Source: an uncultured Phocaeicola sp.
GTDB taxonomy: Bacteria > Bacteroidota > Bacteroidia > Bacteroidales > Bacteroidaceae
Assembly: GCA_944320845.1 (NCBI GenBank)
Contig: CALUJA010000001.1
Span: 62,001-126,000 of the forward strand
Reading direction: 5' to 3'
DNA: 64,000 nt
Positions within the stretch are counted from its first letter, which is position 1. The number at the start of each line of letters is the position of its first letter. The position numbers and the translations under genes were made by a program. Below, piece after piece: positions 47,326 to 54,693 of the stretch. Under the pieces are notes generated by a model, which had not been told where the DNA came from, ran no database searches, and saw only the letters and a list, made by a program, of their open reading frames with translations.

Positions 47326-48969
47326 TCAGAAACGGAAGCTGAGGCCTCCCATCACGTTGAAGCCTTGCACCGGATATCCGGCTTCGGTCAGATAATACTT
47401 GTCGAGCAGGTTGTTCAGACGCACGAACAGGGTCAGGCGGTCGAACAGCAGGTATTCGGCGCCGATATTCAGGCTGTTTATCGCGTCTGCCTTCTTCCAT
47501 CCGGCAGCCTCGCTTCGTCCCTCGTAAAGGTAGTCCACGGTGATATGCAGATTGTCTGCCACCTTACCCCGGGCGGAAAAGTCGATGCCGAACCGGGGCT
47601 TCAGCCACAGCAGCCTGTCATCCTTGCTTTCTGTCTTCCAGTCGTAATACGCTCCTTTTAAGGTGAAGTCTATCCAGTCGCGGTAAGCATAGCTCACGGA
47701 AGCTCCGGCATAGGCAACCTTTGCCTTGTCTTGCAGCAGCAGGCAGCTGGCATTGCTTCCGAAAGACCCGGGGAGCGAGAACAGTTCGTTTTTGGTGATG
47801 CGATAACCTCCGTAGAGACGGAATCCAAACCCGTCGGCAGGCGAGGCTTTCAGTCCGATGCTCGCGTCTATCGGGGTGTATGATGTGCGCAACTGCTGGC
47901 GCTGGTCCCAATACGGAGAAATTTCATTCAGGTGTCGGAAATCGTTCAGCCGCGTTCCGCCTGCCGTTTGCACATAGACCACGTATGACCCGGCAAAGGT
48001 ATAGGACAGCTTTACATCCGGAGCAAATTTCATTCCGCTGCCGTTGGCGGTCTGCAGGTCGGCATGCGCGCCCACGCGCAAGCTTATGTCATCGTTTTGC
48101 AGCGTGTAGCAAGGGTTGATTTGCAGCAGTGTGTAATCTTTCACCGGCGTTTCATAAATCAGGTTGTCCATTGTCAGTCCGATGCTTATATGCTGTGCTT
48201 CGCTGATTTCCCCCGTTACGGAACCTTCCGTATGAATGGTGTTTTCCGCCCCCTCCCCTATGTGGCCGTTGGGATACTTGCGGTTGAACGTGCGGAATCC
48301 CGTCTGCAAAGAGAAGTCTACAGGCATCTCCTTTCCGCGCGAGGCAATGCCAACGTATCCTTCGCCCAATGTATAATGCTGTCTGGCCGTGGCCGGCAGG
48401 TCGTTTGTCAGGTCGTAGTCAGGCATATAGTTGAACACCTGCGAGGCGAAAGCCCCGCCAACGTTCAGCGATACCTTGCGGAAATCGTGCTTGTAGTCTA
48501 ATGAAATGTCTGTACGGTAAAAGCGGGATTTCCATTTCCCGGCATCTTCCAGATAAGGGATATTGCCATACATCCCGTAGAGTGAGGCCATCACTCCCAG
48601 CCGGTCTTGTGAAGTGATGTCCCACAGGTAGCTTCCCTTTATGTCTGTATTGTTCCGGTTCCCGTAGGCGGCGCGAAGATACCCGCGTTGCGCGTTCTTC
48701 TGTCCGGCATCCGGAACAAACGAAGGCATAGGCACTGCCGTCCATCCGCTGAACGGGCGTATGCCGGTGGCATAGTCAATTTCCTTTTTTGCGACGGCCG
48801 GCTCTTCAATCTCGGGAAGTATGTTGACCTTGAAGGCGTCCATTACTTCGGGGTTGTATTGATTCTCTACTACAATCGTCCGGTTCAGGGTGGAATCCGG
48901 TTCTTGTGCTGTCAGTGCGGCGGCAGACAAGATTCCGGCATAGAGTATAATCGTTCTTTTCGTCATCAT
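47326..48969 (-). CDS. Outer membrane beta-barrel protein, TonB-receptor-like without a full plug
   Basis: This 547-residue protein has a signal peptide ending AALTAQ and a mature part of alternating amphipathic strands with many aromatic residues at strand ends. The C-terminus, YPVQGFNVMGGLSFRF, has the terminal aromatic signature of outer membrane barrels. LFVRLNNLLDKYYLTEAGYP is a typical final-strand motif of TonB-dependent receptors, but no complete plug domain is present. It overlaps the upstream TPR gene by four bases, so the two probably act as one envelope unit. The substrate is unknown. Confidence 0.85.
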   Translation of the reverse strand: MMTKRTIILYAGILSAAALTAQEPDSTLNRTIVVENQYNPEVMDAFKVNILPEIEEPAVAKKEIDYATGIRPFSGWTAVPMPSFVPDAGQKNAQRGYLRAAYGNRNNTDIKGSYLWDITSQDRLGVMASLYGMYGNIPYLEDAGKWKSRFYRTDISLDYKHDFRKVSLNVGGAFASQVFNYMPDYDLTNDLPATARQHYTLGEGYVGIASRGKEMPVDFSLQTGFRTFNRKYPNGHIGEGAENTIHTEGSVTGEISEAQHISIGLTMDNLIYETPVKDYTLLQINPCYTLQNDDISLRVGAHADLQTANGSGMKFAPDVKLSYTFAGSYVVYVQTAGGTRLNDFRHLNEISPYWDQRQQLRTSYTPIDASIGLKASPADGFGFRLYGGYRITKNELFSLPGSFGSNASCLLLQDKAKVAYAGASVSYAYRDWIDFTLKGAYYDWKTESKDDRLLWLKPRFGIDFSARGKVADNLHITVDYLYEGRSEAAGWKKADAINSLNIGAEYLLFDRLTLFVRLNNLLDKYYLTEAGYPVQGFNVMGGLSFRF

Positions 48970-51900
48970 TGTTCCAGTTTTTTCAGTCGGCTTTCTATCA
49001 TTTGTTCAATATCGTCGTTTGCCTGATAATTTTGCTGCAGTGACAACAGATATTGTTTGGCATCAAGGTTCCGTCCTAATTCGACATAAATGTCCGATAG
49101 CAGTACGAAACTGCGTGCAAGCCAGTAGGCATGGGGCGTGCTTACCTCGATATATTCCAATACTTCTTGTTCGGCCTTCTCCGTTTCCCCGTTGTCGAAG
49201 TAGATTTGGGCGATGCGGTATTTGGCTTCGGCTCCGTAAACGTTTCGGGTGTCCTTGGCCAGGACTTTCAAATCGTCAAGTGCTTCCTGCTGTTTGCCCG
49301 AGGCCAACAAGGATTGTGCCCGGTAATGCCGCGCTTCGTTCTCAAGTTCGGGAGTCAGTTTGCTGTGTGCAAGCAGGGCGGAAGCGGCGATGACGACTTC
49401 TTCCGCATTGTCCATCTTGTATGCGCTCCGCAAAGCTCCCGTTTCTGCCTGAATCCGTTCCTCCTGAGAAGAAGTCCTGTCGGCCATCCGCTTATACAAA
49501 GCCAGCGCTTTCTCATAATCGCCGCCATTGTAAGCCATGTCTGCACACATTGCCATGGCCTCAACAGAGAATTTGCTGTCCGGATATTCGATGACTTTGT
49601 CCAGATATGCCGCGGCATGGCCGTAATCTTTTTCATTATAGGCTATCAGTCCCAGATAGTAGGAGGCGTTTACGCTGAATGCTCCTTGGGGGAACGACTG
49701 CAAGTAACGGGTGAAGCTGTTTTTTGCTTCTGCGGCATTTCCCCGCATATACACCCGTTCGGCTGCCACGTAAGTAAGCGAATCGCGTTCGTTGGCGTCA
49801 AAGTTCGCCCCTCCCGGCAGTGAAGAGGCAAAGGCCATATAGTCATCCACCCGGTTCAAGTCGATATAAATCGACTTTAGGTCGCGCTGGGCCAGGCGGG
49901 CTTCCTCGCTTCCCGGATATTTGCTGATTACATCCTTGTAGGCGGCAATAGCCTTTTCGTAGTTGTCATTCTGATAATACAGCAGTCCTATTTCGTTGGC
50001 AGCTCTGCGCGACAGGTAACTTTCCGGATAGCGCTGCACCAACAGCGTGTAACGCTTGATGGCATTGTCATTGTCTTCCATCTGAACGAAGGCCCGGCCT
50101 TGTTCATACAGCGCGTCGTCTATGTACTGCGACTCCGGATAGTCGGTCAGCAGACGGTTTAGAGTCTGAATCTTCCCGGTATAGTCGCGTTGCAGACCTT
50201 TTACAAAGCTCTCTTGGAAGAGAGAATAGTCTCCCAGCGCCGGATTGATGGAGGTGGCCTGTGCGTATTGCGCTCGCGCTTCGTCAAACCGCCTTTCATA
50301 AAAGTAGCAGTCTCCTATCCGGTTATGGGTGTCCGCCATGACCGCTGAGTCTTTGACCTTGCCCGACTCCGCGCAGCGGGTAAACCAGGTCAGTGCGCGC
50401 GTGTATTGCTTCTGTTTGAAGGCGGTGTATCCTAAATTGTACAGGGCAAGCCCGTATTCTTGTGTATTCTTGTCGGTGGCAAACTCCAGATATAGCTGCA
50501 GGTCGCCGGCGGCCTGCCGGTATTGTTCCATACGGTATCTGGATTCTCCCCGCCAATAAAAGGCGTCGGCTTTGGTCTGCTGGTTGTATTGCCCGAGCTG
50601 GAGCGAGCGGGTAAAGTAGTCGGCGGCATTTTCGAAAGCTCCCTGGGCGAAGGCTTGCGTGCCTAACCGGAACAACAGCTTTTGTTTGGCTTCCAGAATC
50701 CGCGGCCCGGGCTGGCTTATCTTGTCGATGGAGCGCAGTGCCGCCATGTAGCTGCGGGTGTTCAGATAGACCTCAATCAGATAGTCATTTACTTTATCCG
50801 TATAAGGAGAGTTGGGAAACTCGTTGAGGAAACGTTCGAAAACGGTTACCGATTCGGCAAAGGGAGAATAAGATGTCTCGTGGATGCAAAGCGCATAGTT
50901 GTAAAGCGCCTGTTCCTTTATCCCGCGGTCGAAATCGCTTGCTGAAGCCTGCTCGAATGCCATGCGGGCGAGATTTCGCTCCTTCAGCTGCAGGTAAGAC
51001 AGTCCCATGTGGAGATAGGCGTTCTGTGTCAGCGCATCTTTTTCTCCGACAGTCTGGCCCAGGCAGGCAGCGGCTTCCGAATAGACCTGAGTATGGAATT
51101 GGCTCATTCCAAGCTTGTACATGGCGTTTCGTGCGGGCGATTCGGCCTGGTCTTTATAGGCTTTCAGCATTTTGACGGCCGAAGTGTAGTCGTTCAAGCC
51201 GTAGGCCGATTCGCCTGCAATGCGCCGCATCTCGTTTGCCCGGTCTTCGTCCGGATAAGCGGCGAGATAAGCGTCGGCTGTCCGGAGCGCGGCCTTGTAG
51301 TCTCCTTTAATCAGATAGATGTCTGCCATGTAATAAGGGGCGAACCTTTGATAAGATTCATCTTGCGTTACCAGGCGGAAGCCTTGAAGGGCCTTGTCAT
51401 ACCGCTGCTCCTTGTAGTCGATGTATGCCAAGTGATAAACGGCATCGTTCCGATAGGCTGGACTGACCTCTTTGAGGATGGTAAACCAGAAAGCGGCCTC
51501 TTTCAGATTGTTTATTTTCAGGTATGCGGTGGCCATCCGCAGGGTGCAGGCGTCGCGCTCTTCGCGGCCAAGCTGCTCGAGACTGCATGTCTTGAAACTG
51601 GCGATGGCTTCCAGATATTTTTTGTTGAAGAAGTAAGCCGAGGCTATCAGCGACTGTACGCGATTGGCATAACGTGACTCCGGATGGTTTGCCAGGTAAC
51701 TCTCCAGCGTGTGTATGCAGTCCGGCATCTTTAGCTCATAGGCAGAACATGCCAGCATATATGCCGCTTCGTCCATCAGCTCCGGCTGTCCTTTGCTTTT
51801 GACATATTGCGACAGCGTCTGGCATGCGGCCGCATAGTCTTTTCGCTGGAACAGAACTTTCCCTTCCTTATATAGCCGGACGGTTTCGGTCAGCGGTTCG

Positions 51901-51971
51901 GTTTGCTGGGCTGCGAGGGATAACGGGGCGATGCATAGCCATCCTATCCACAGGTATCTCTTACTTTTCAT
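48966..51971 (-). CDS. Long tetratricopeptide repeat protein
   Basis: This 1001-residue protein has a signal peptide (IAPLSLAAQ) and at least fifteen TPR-like repeats, with helix pairs such as YNLGYTAFKQKQYTRALTWF, DALYEQGRAFVQMEDNDNA and NASYYLGLIAYNEKDYGHA. The repeats resemble those of YbgF/BamD-type periplasmic scaffolds. Its stop overlaps the start of the outer-membrane barrel gene, and its own start overlaps the Nudix gene, so all three are likely translated together. The partner and function are not known. Confidence 0.88.
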   Translation of the reverse strand: MKSKRYLWIGWLCIAPLSLAAQQTEPLTETVRLYKEGKVLFQRKDYAAACQTLSQYVKSKGQPELMDEAAYMLACSAYELKMPDCIHTLESYLANHPESRYANRVQSLIASAYFFNKKYLEAIASFKTCSLEQLGREERDACTLRMATAYLKINNLKEAAFWFTILKEVSPAYRNDAVYHLAYIDYKEQRYDKALQGFRLVTQDESYQRFAPYYMADIYLIKGDYKAALRTADAYLAAYPDEDRANEMRRIAGESAYGLNDYTSAVKMLKAYKDQAESPARNAMYKLGMSQFHTQVYSEAAACLGQTVGEKDALTQNAYLHMGLSYLQLKERNLARMAFEQASASDFDRGIKEQALYNYALCIHETSYSPFAESVTVFERFLNEFPNSPYTDKVNDYLIEVYLNTRSYMAALRSIDKISQPGPRILEAKQKLLFRLGTQAFAQGAFENAADYFTRSLQLGQYNQQTKADAFYWRGESRYRMEQYRQAAGDLQLYLEFATDKNTQEYGLALYNLGYTAFKQKQYTRALTWFTRCAESGKVKDSAVMADTHNRIGDCYFYERRFDEARAQYAQATSINPALGDYSLFQESFVKGLQRDYTGKIQTLNRLLTDYPESQYIDDALYEQGRAFVQMEDNDNAIKRYTLLVQRYPESYLSRRAANEIGLLYYQNDNYEKAIAAYKDVISKYPGSEEARLAQRDLKSIYIDLNRVDDYMAFASSLPGGANFDANERDSLTYVAAERVYMRGNAAEAKNSFTRYLQSFPQGAFSVNASYYLGLIAYNEKDYGHAAAYLDKVIEYPDSKFSVEAMAMCADMAYNGGDYEKALALYKRMADRTSSQEERIQAETGALRSAYKMDNAEEVVIAASALLAHSKLTPELENEARHYRAQSLLASGKQQEALDDLKVLAKDTRNVYGAEAKYRIAQIYFDNGETEKAEQEVLEYIEVSTPHAYWLARSFVLLSDIYVELGRNLDAKQYLLSLQQNYQANDDIEQMIESRLKKLEQ

Positions 51972-52501
51972 ATTCTATGCTGTTTATATGCTTCCAGAAA
52001 GAATGCGATTCCTTTTCTGACAGATTCCAAGCCGAATTCTTCCGGCGTAATCTTGTCGAGCGGCATCCAGAAAGAGTCCGCTACATCGTCCATTGCCTTC
52101 AGTTGGCTGTCGTCAGAAACTTTGCATAAAAAGAACTGGTCGAGCGTATGCACGAGGAAACCCGAATACAGATACCGGTTTGGGAGCGAAAACAAGTATT
52201 TGGCCTCGGTTACTGTCAGTCCCGTCTCTTCCTTTACTTCGCGTGCCACTCCCTCTTCACCGGTTTCATCCATGTCGATGAATCCTCCGGAAAGGTCGAG
52301 TGTCCCTTTGGCAGGCTCTTTTCCCCGGCGGCAGACCAGCAGTTCGTTCCGGTGGTTTAAGATGAAGGCCACCGTGGCGGCACTGGAGTTGAAGTAGTAG
52401 GTGAATCCGCAGTCGGCACATTTCTTGGACTTTCCATTGTGGATTTCGAAGCGGGACGAGCCGCACTTCGGACAATATCTGAATAATTCTAACGGATGCA
52501 T
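51968..52501 (-). CDS. Nudix hydrolase with N-terminal zinc ribbon
   Basis: This 177-residue protein has two CxxC pairs (CPKCGSSRF and CADCGFTY) forming a zinc ribbon, then a Nudix box starting GGFIDMDETGEEGVAREV and ending EETGL, a full match to GX5EX7REUXEEXGU. Such enzymes cleave nucleoside diphosphate derivatives. The zinc ribbon recalls NudC-type NADH and RNA-cap hydrolases, but the protein is shorter than NudC. It heads a coupled minus-strand unit. Confidence 0.9.
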   Translation of the reverse strand: MHPLELFRYCPKCGSSRFEIHNGKSKKCADCGFTYYFNSSAATVAFILNHRNELLVCRRGKEPAKGTLDLSGGFIDMDETGEEGVAREVKEETGLTVTEAKYLFSLPNRYLYSGFLVHTLDQFFLCKVSDDSQLKAMDDVADSFWMPLDKITPEEFGLESVRKGIAFFLEAYKQHRI

Positions 52502-52814
52502 AATCTTTTCATTTTTTTTATTTTACAAATATACGCATTTGATTGTTGCGGCTGTGCATGTTTTTTATATTTAACCAAATTGTTTTCATGATGAGGCCCG
52601 TCTCTGGAGCTGTCATGCCGCCGATGTGCCCCTTTAAAAAGAAGTTTTTACCATGTCATGCTGTCTGTTTGCCATAGCCGGATGCCGAAAGTGGCGGCAG
52701 AAAATTTTCGTTGCATGGCAAATCTCATAAAAAAGTATGTTTTTTAAGTGAAAATGTCAGAGGAATAAAAAAGTTTTTCTACATTTGCTTACAAAATGGT
52801 ATAAAAAGAAAAAT
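52502..52814. other. Intergenic region between divergent nudix and lrp genes
   Basis: A TATATTTG box on the minus strand (near 52526-52533) fits a -7 element for the Nudix gene. TACATTTG at 52781-52788 fits one for the Lrp gene. The roughly 240 bases between them are AT-rich at the ends; I see no gene or stable RNA there. Lrp-type genes are often self-regulated from such regions. Confidence 0.6.
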
Positions 52815-53285
52815 ATGGAAAAGATAGACAAGCTTGACAGACAGATTCTGGAAATCATTTCCCAGAATGCTCGTATTCCGTTTAAGGATGTGGCGGCAGA
52901 GTGCGGAGTTTCGCGCGCGGCTATCCATCAGCGCGTCCAACGCCTCATTGACTTGGGCGTTATCATCGGTTCGGGCTATCATGTGAACCCGAAGAGTCTG
53001 GGATACAGCACGTGTACTTATGTTGGAATCAAACTTGAGAAAGGTTCGATGTACAAGAGTGTGGTGGCAGAACTGAAAAAGATTCCTGAGATTGTGGAGT
53101 GCCACTTTACTACAGGGCCGTATACCATGCTGACCAAACTTTACTGTACCGATAACGAACACTTGATGGAGCTGCTCAATTCGCGGATTCAGGAAATACC
53201 TGGCGTTACGGCCACCGAGACACTGATTTCGCTGGAACAGAGCATCAAGAAAGAGATTCCTATCCGCAGAGAAAAAGGAGAATGA
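52815..53285 (+). CDS. Lrp/AsnC-family transcriptional regulator
   Basis: The start at ATG 52815 (MEKIDKLDRQILEIISQNAR) begins directly with the helix-turn-helix domain, which includes FKDVAAECGVSRAAIHQRVQ. The rest of the 156-residue protein is the RAM effector-binding domain. Lrp-type proteins control amino acid or related metabolism and bind DNA as octamers; the effector is unknown. It overlaps the DUF4491 gene by four bases. Confidence 0.94.
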   Translation: MEKIDKLDRQILEIISQNARIPFKDVAAECGVSRAAIHQRVQRLIDLGVIIGSGYHVNPKSLGYSTCTYVGIKLEKGSMYKSVVAELKKIPEIVECHFTTGPYTMLTKLYCTDNEHLMELLNSRIQEIPGVTATETLISLEQSIKKEIPIRREKGE

Positions 53286-53605
53286 TGGAATGGATTGCTG
53301 CCTGCCGCCTGGAGGGGATTTTCATCGGTATCTGTACGTTTCTCATCATAGGGCTGTTTCATCCGGTCGTGGTGAAGGCCGAGTATTATTGGGGGACGCG
53401 CTGCTGGTGGGTGTTTCTGCTGTTGGGTTTGGCGGGCATCATAGGCTCGATAGTGTCCGGTGACATTTTGTTTTCCTCCCTGTTGGGTGTCTTTTCATTC
53501 TCGTCTTTCTGGACAATCAAGGAGCTGTTTGAGCAGCGGGAGCGTGTGCGGAAAGGATGGTTTCCCATGAATCCCAGGCGGAAGCATGAGTATGAGCAGA
53601 TTTGA
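53282..53605 (+). CDS. DUF4491 membrane protein
   Basis: This 107-residue protein has three hydrophobic spans and the family core GIFIGICTFLIIGLFHPVVV followed by KAEYYWGT. The function is unknown. The four-base overlap with the lrp gene means it is translated with it and could be tied to the same signal. Confidence 0.85.
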   Translation: MMEWIAACRLEGIFIGICTFLIIGLFHPVVVKAEYYWGTRCWWVFLLLGLAGIIGSIVSGDILFSSLLGVFSFSSFWTIKELFEQRERVRKGWFPMNPRRKHEYEQI

Positions 53606-53629
53606 CGGGATTTTCCCGGTTTTTAATGG

Positions 53630-53672
53630 CCGTCGGCTGTGAGATAAGCTTTATGTATTTCACAGCCGACGG
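53630..53672. terminator. Terminator after the DUF4491 gene
   Basis: CCGTCGGCTGTGA (53630-53642) pairs exactly with TCACAGCCGACGG (53660-53672), followed by TTGTTTTTTG on the plus strand. The next 174 bases to 53846 are GC-rich and show no gene. Confidence 0.9.
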
Positions 53673-53846
53673 TTGTTTTTTGGGTGGCTGGTCTTTGGGA
53701 GGATTGTCTTTAAGGCGGTGGCCTGAAACGGAGCGGCCGCCCTCAGGGGGAGTGGACGGAGAGAACGGAAAAAGGATGCCGGCCGGCCGGGAATCTGGTG
53801 CGGGCAAACGGATTTCTTGCCGGGATGAAAAAGAAACGGGAAAGGG

Positions 53847-54551
53847 TCAGAATGCAGGACGGAACTTGCGTAGTTCCGCGCGCAGCTGTAGGGCCAGTCC
53901 GCCGGCCATGTCGTCAAGCAGTTTCCAAAAGTGCGGGCCGTGGTTCATCTCCCGCGTATGGGCCAGTTCATGAAGCATCACATAGTCCATCAGGTGTGCG
54001 GGGACGAGCATCAGGTAGCAGGACAGGCTGATGGTGCCTGCGGCCGAGCAGCTCCCCCATCGGGAACGCGCTCCCGTAATGCGAACTTTCCGGTAGGTCA
54101 GTCCGAAACGTCCGGCCCATGCGTGCAGCAGTGGGGGCAGGTATCCTTGAGCCGCTTTTTTCAGTGCGCGGAGAATGGCGTTGCGAAGCAGCTTCTGCAC
54201 CTTTTCACGCGTGAAATCCGTATGTGGAGGACAGTAGATAATCATTTTTTCATCGTTGCAGCGAACGGTAAAGTGCTTCATTGGGCCGGTTGCGAGGGAT
54301 AGCCGGAAGCATTCTGCCTGAATGCGGAAGTCCAGGTCTATCGGCTTGGGCATTATCTGGCGGTATTGTTCGATGAGTCTGCCGCGGTAGGGGCGCAGGA
54401 TGTCCAATACGGCATCCGTCCTGCTTCGGGGCGGAACGGTGAGATACAGCCCGTCAGGCTTCACGCGCATGGTCACATTGCGTGCACCGCGCCGGGTGCG
54501 CAGGATGATTCTTCCGAAATCTTCGTCGGGGATGATTCTTTGGGTAGGCAT
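53847..54551 (-). CDS. YgjP/DUF45-family metallopeptidase-like protein
   Basis: The start at ATG 54551 is preferred, because the earlier GTG start at 54584 lies in a terminator hairpin. The 234-residue protein has the zinc motif HELAHTREMNHGPHFW and the family segment RWGSCSAAGTISLSCYLML. Members of the YgjP group have a metalloprotease-like core, but their substrates are largely unknown. A hairpin separates it from secDF. Confidence 0.88.
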   Translation of the reverse strand: MPTQRIIPDEDFGRIILRTRRGARNVTMRVKPDGLYLTVPPRSRTDAVLDILRPYRGRLIEQYRQIMPKPIDLDFRIQAECFRLSLATGPMKHFTVRCNDEKMIIYCPPHTDFTREKVQKLLRNAILRALKKAAQGYLPPLLHAWAGRFGLTYRKVRITGARSRWGSCSAAGTISLSCYLMLVPAHLMDYVMLHELAHTREMNHGPHFWKLLDDMAGGLALQLRAELRKFRPAF

Positions 54552-54577
54552 GGATTCATCTGTTCTTTTATATAAAA

Positions 54578-54640
54578 GAGACACGGATTACAGGATTTTC
54601 CGGTGTCAAACGACCGTTCGTCTCTTGTAATCCGTGTCTC
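54578..54640 (-). terminator. Terminator after secDF, GGATTACA type
   Basis: GAGACACGGATTACA (54578-54592) pairs exactly with TGTAATCCGTGTCTC (54626-54640). On the minus strand it is followed by TTTTATATAAAAG. The CACGGATTACA core is shared with the hairpin at 22002-22060. Confidence 0.8.
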
Positions 54641-54693
54641 AGACTTTTTCAGAAAACTGTTTTCAGGGTGTCTTCTTTATACAGTCTCCTTGA

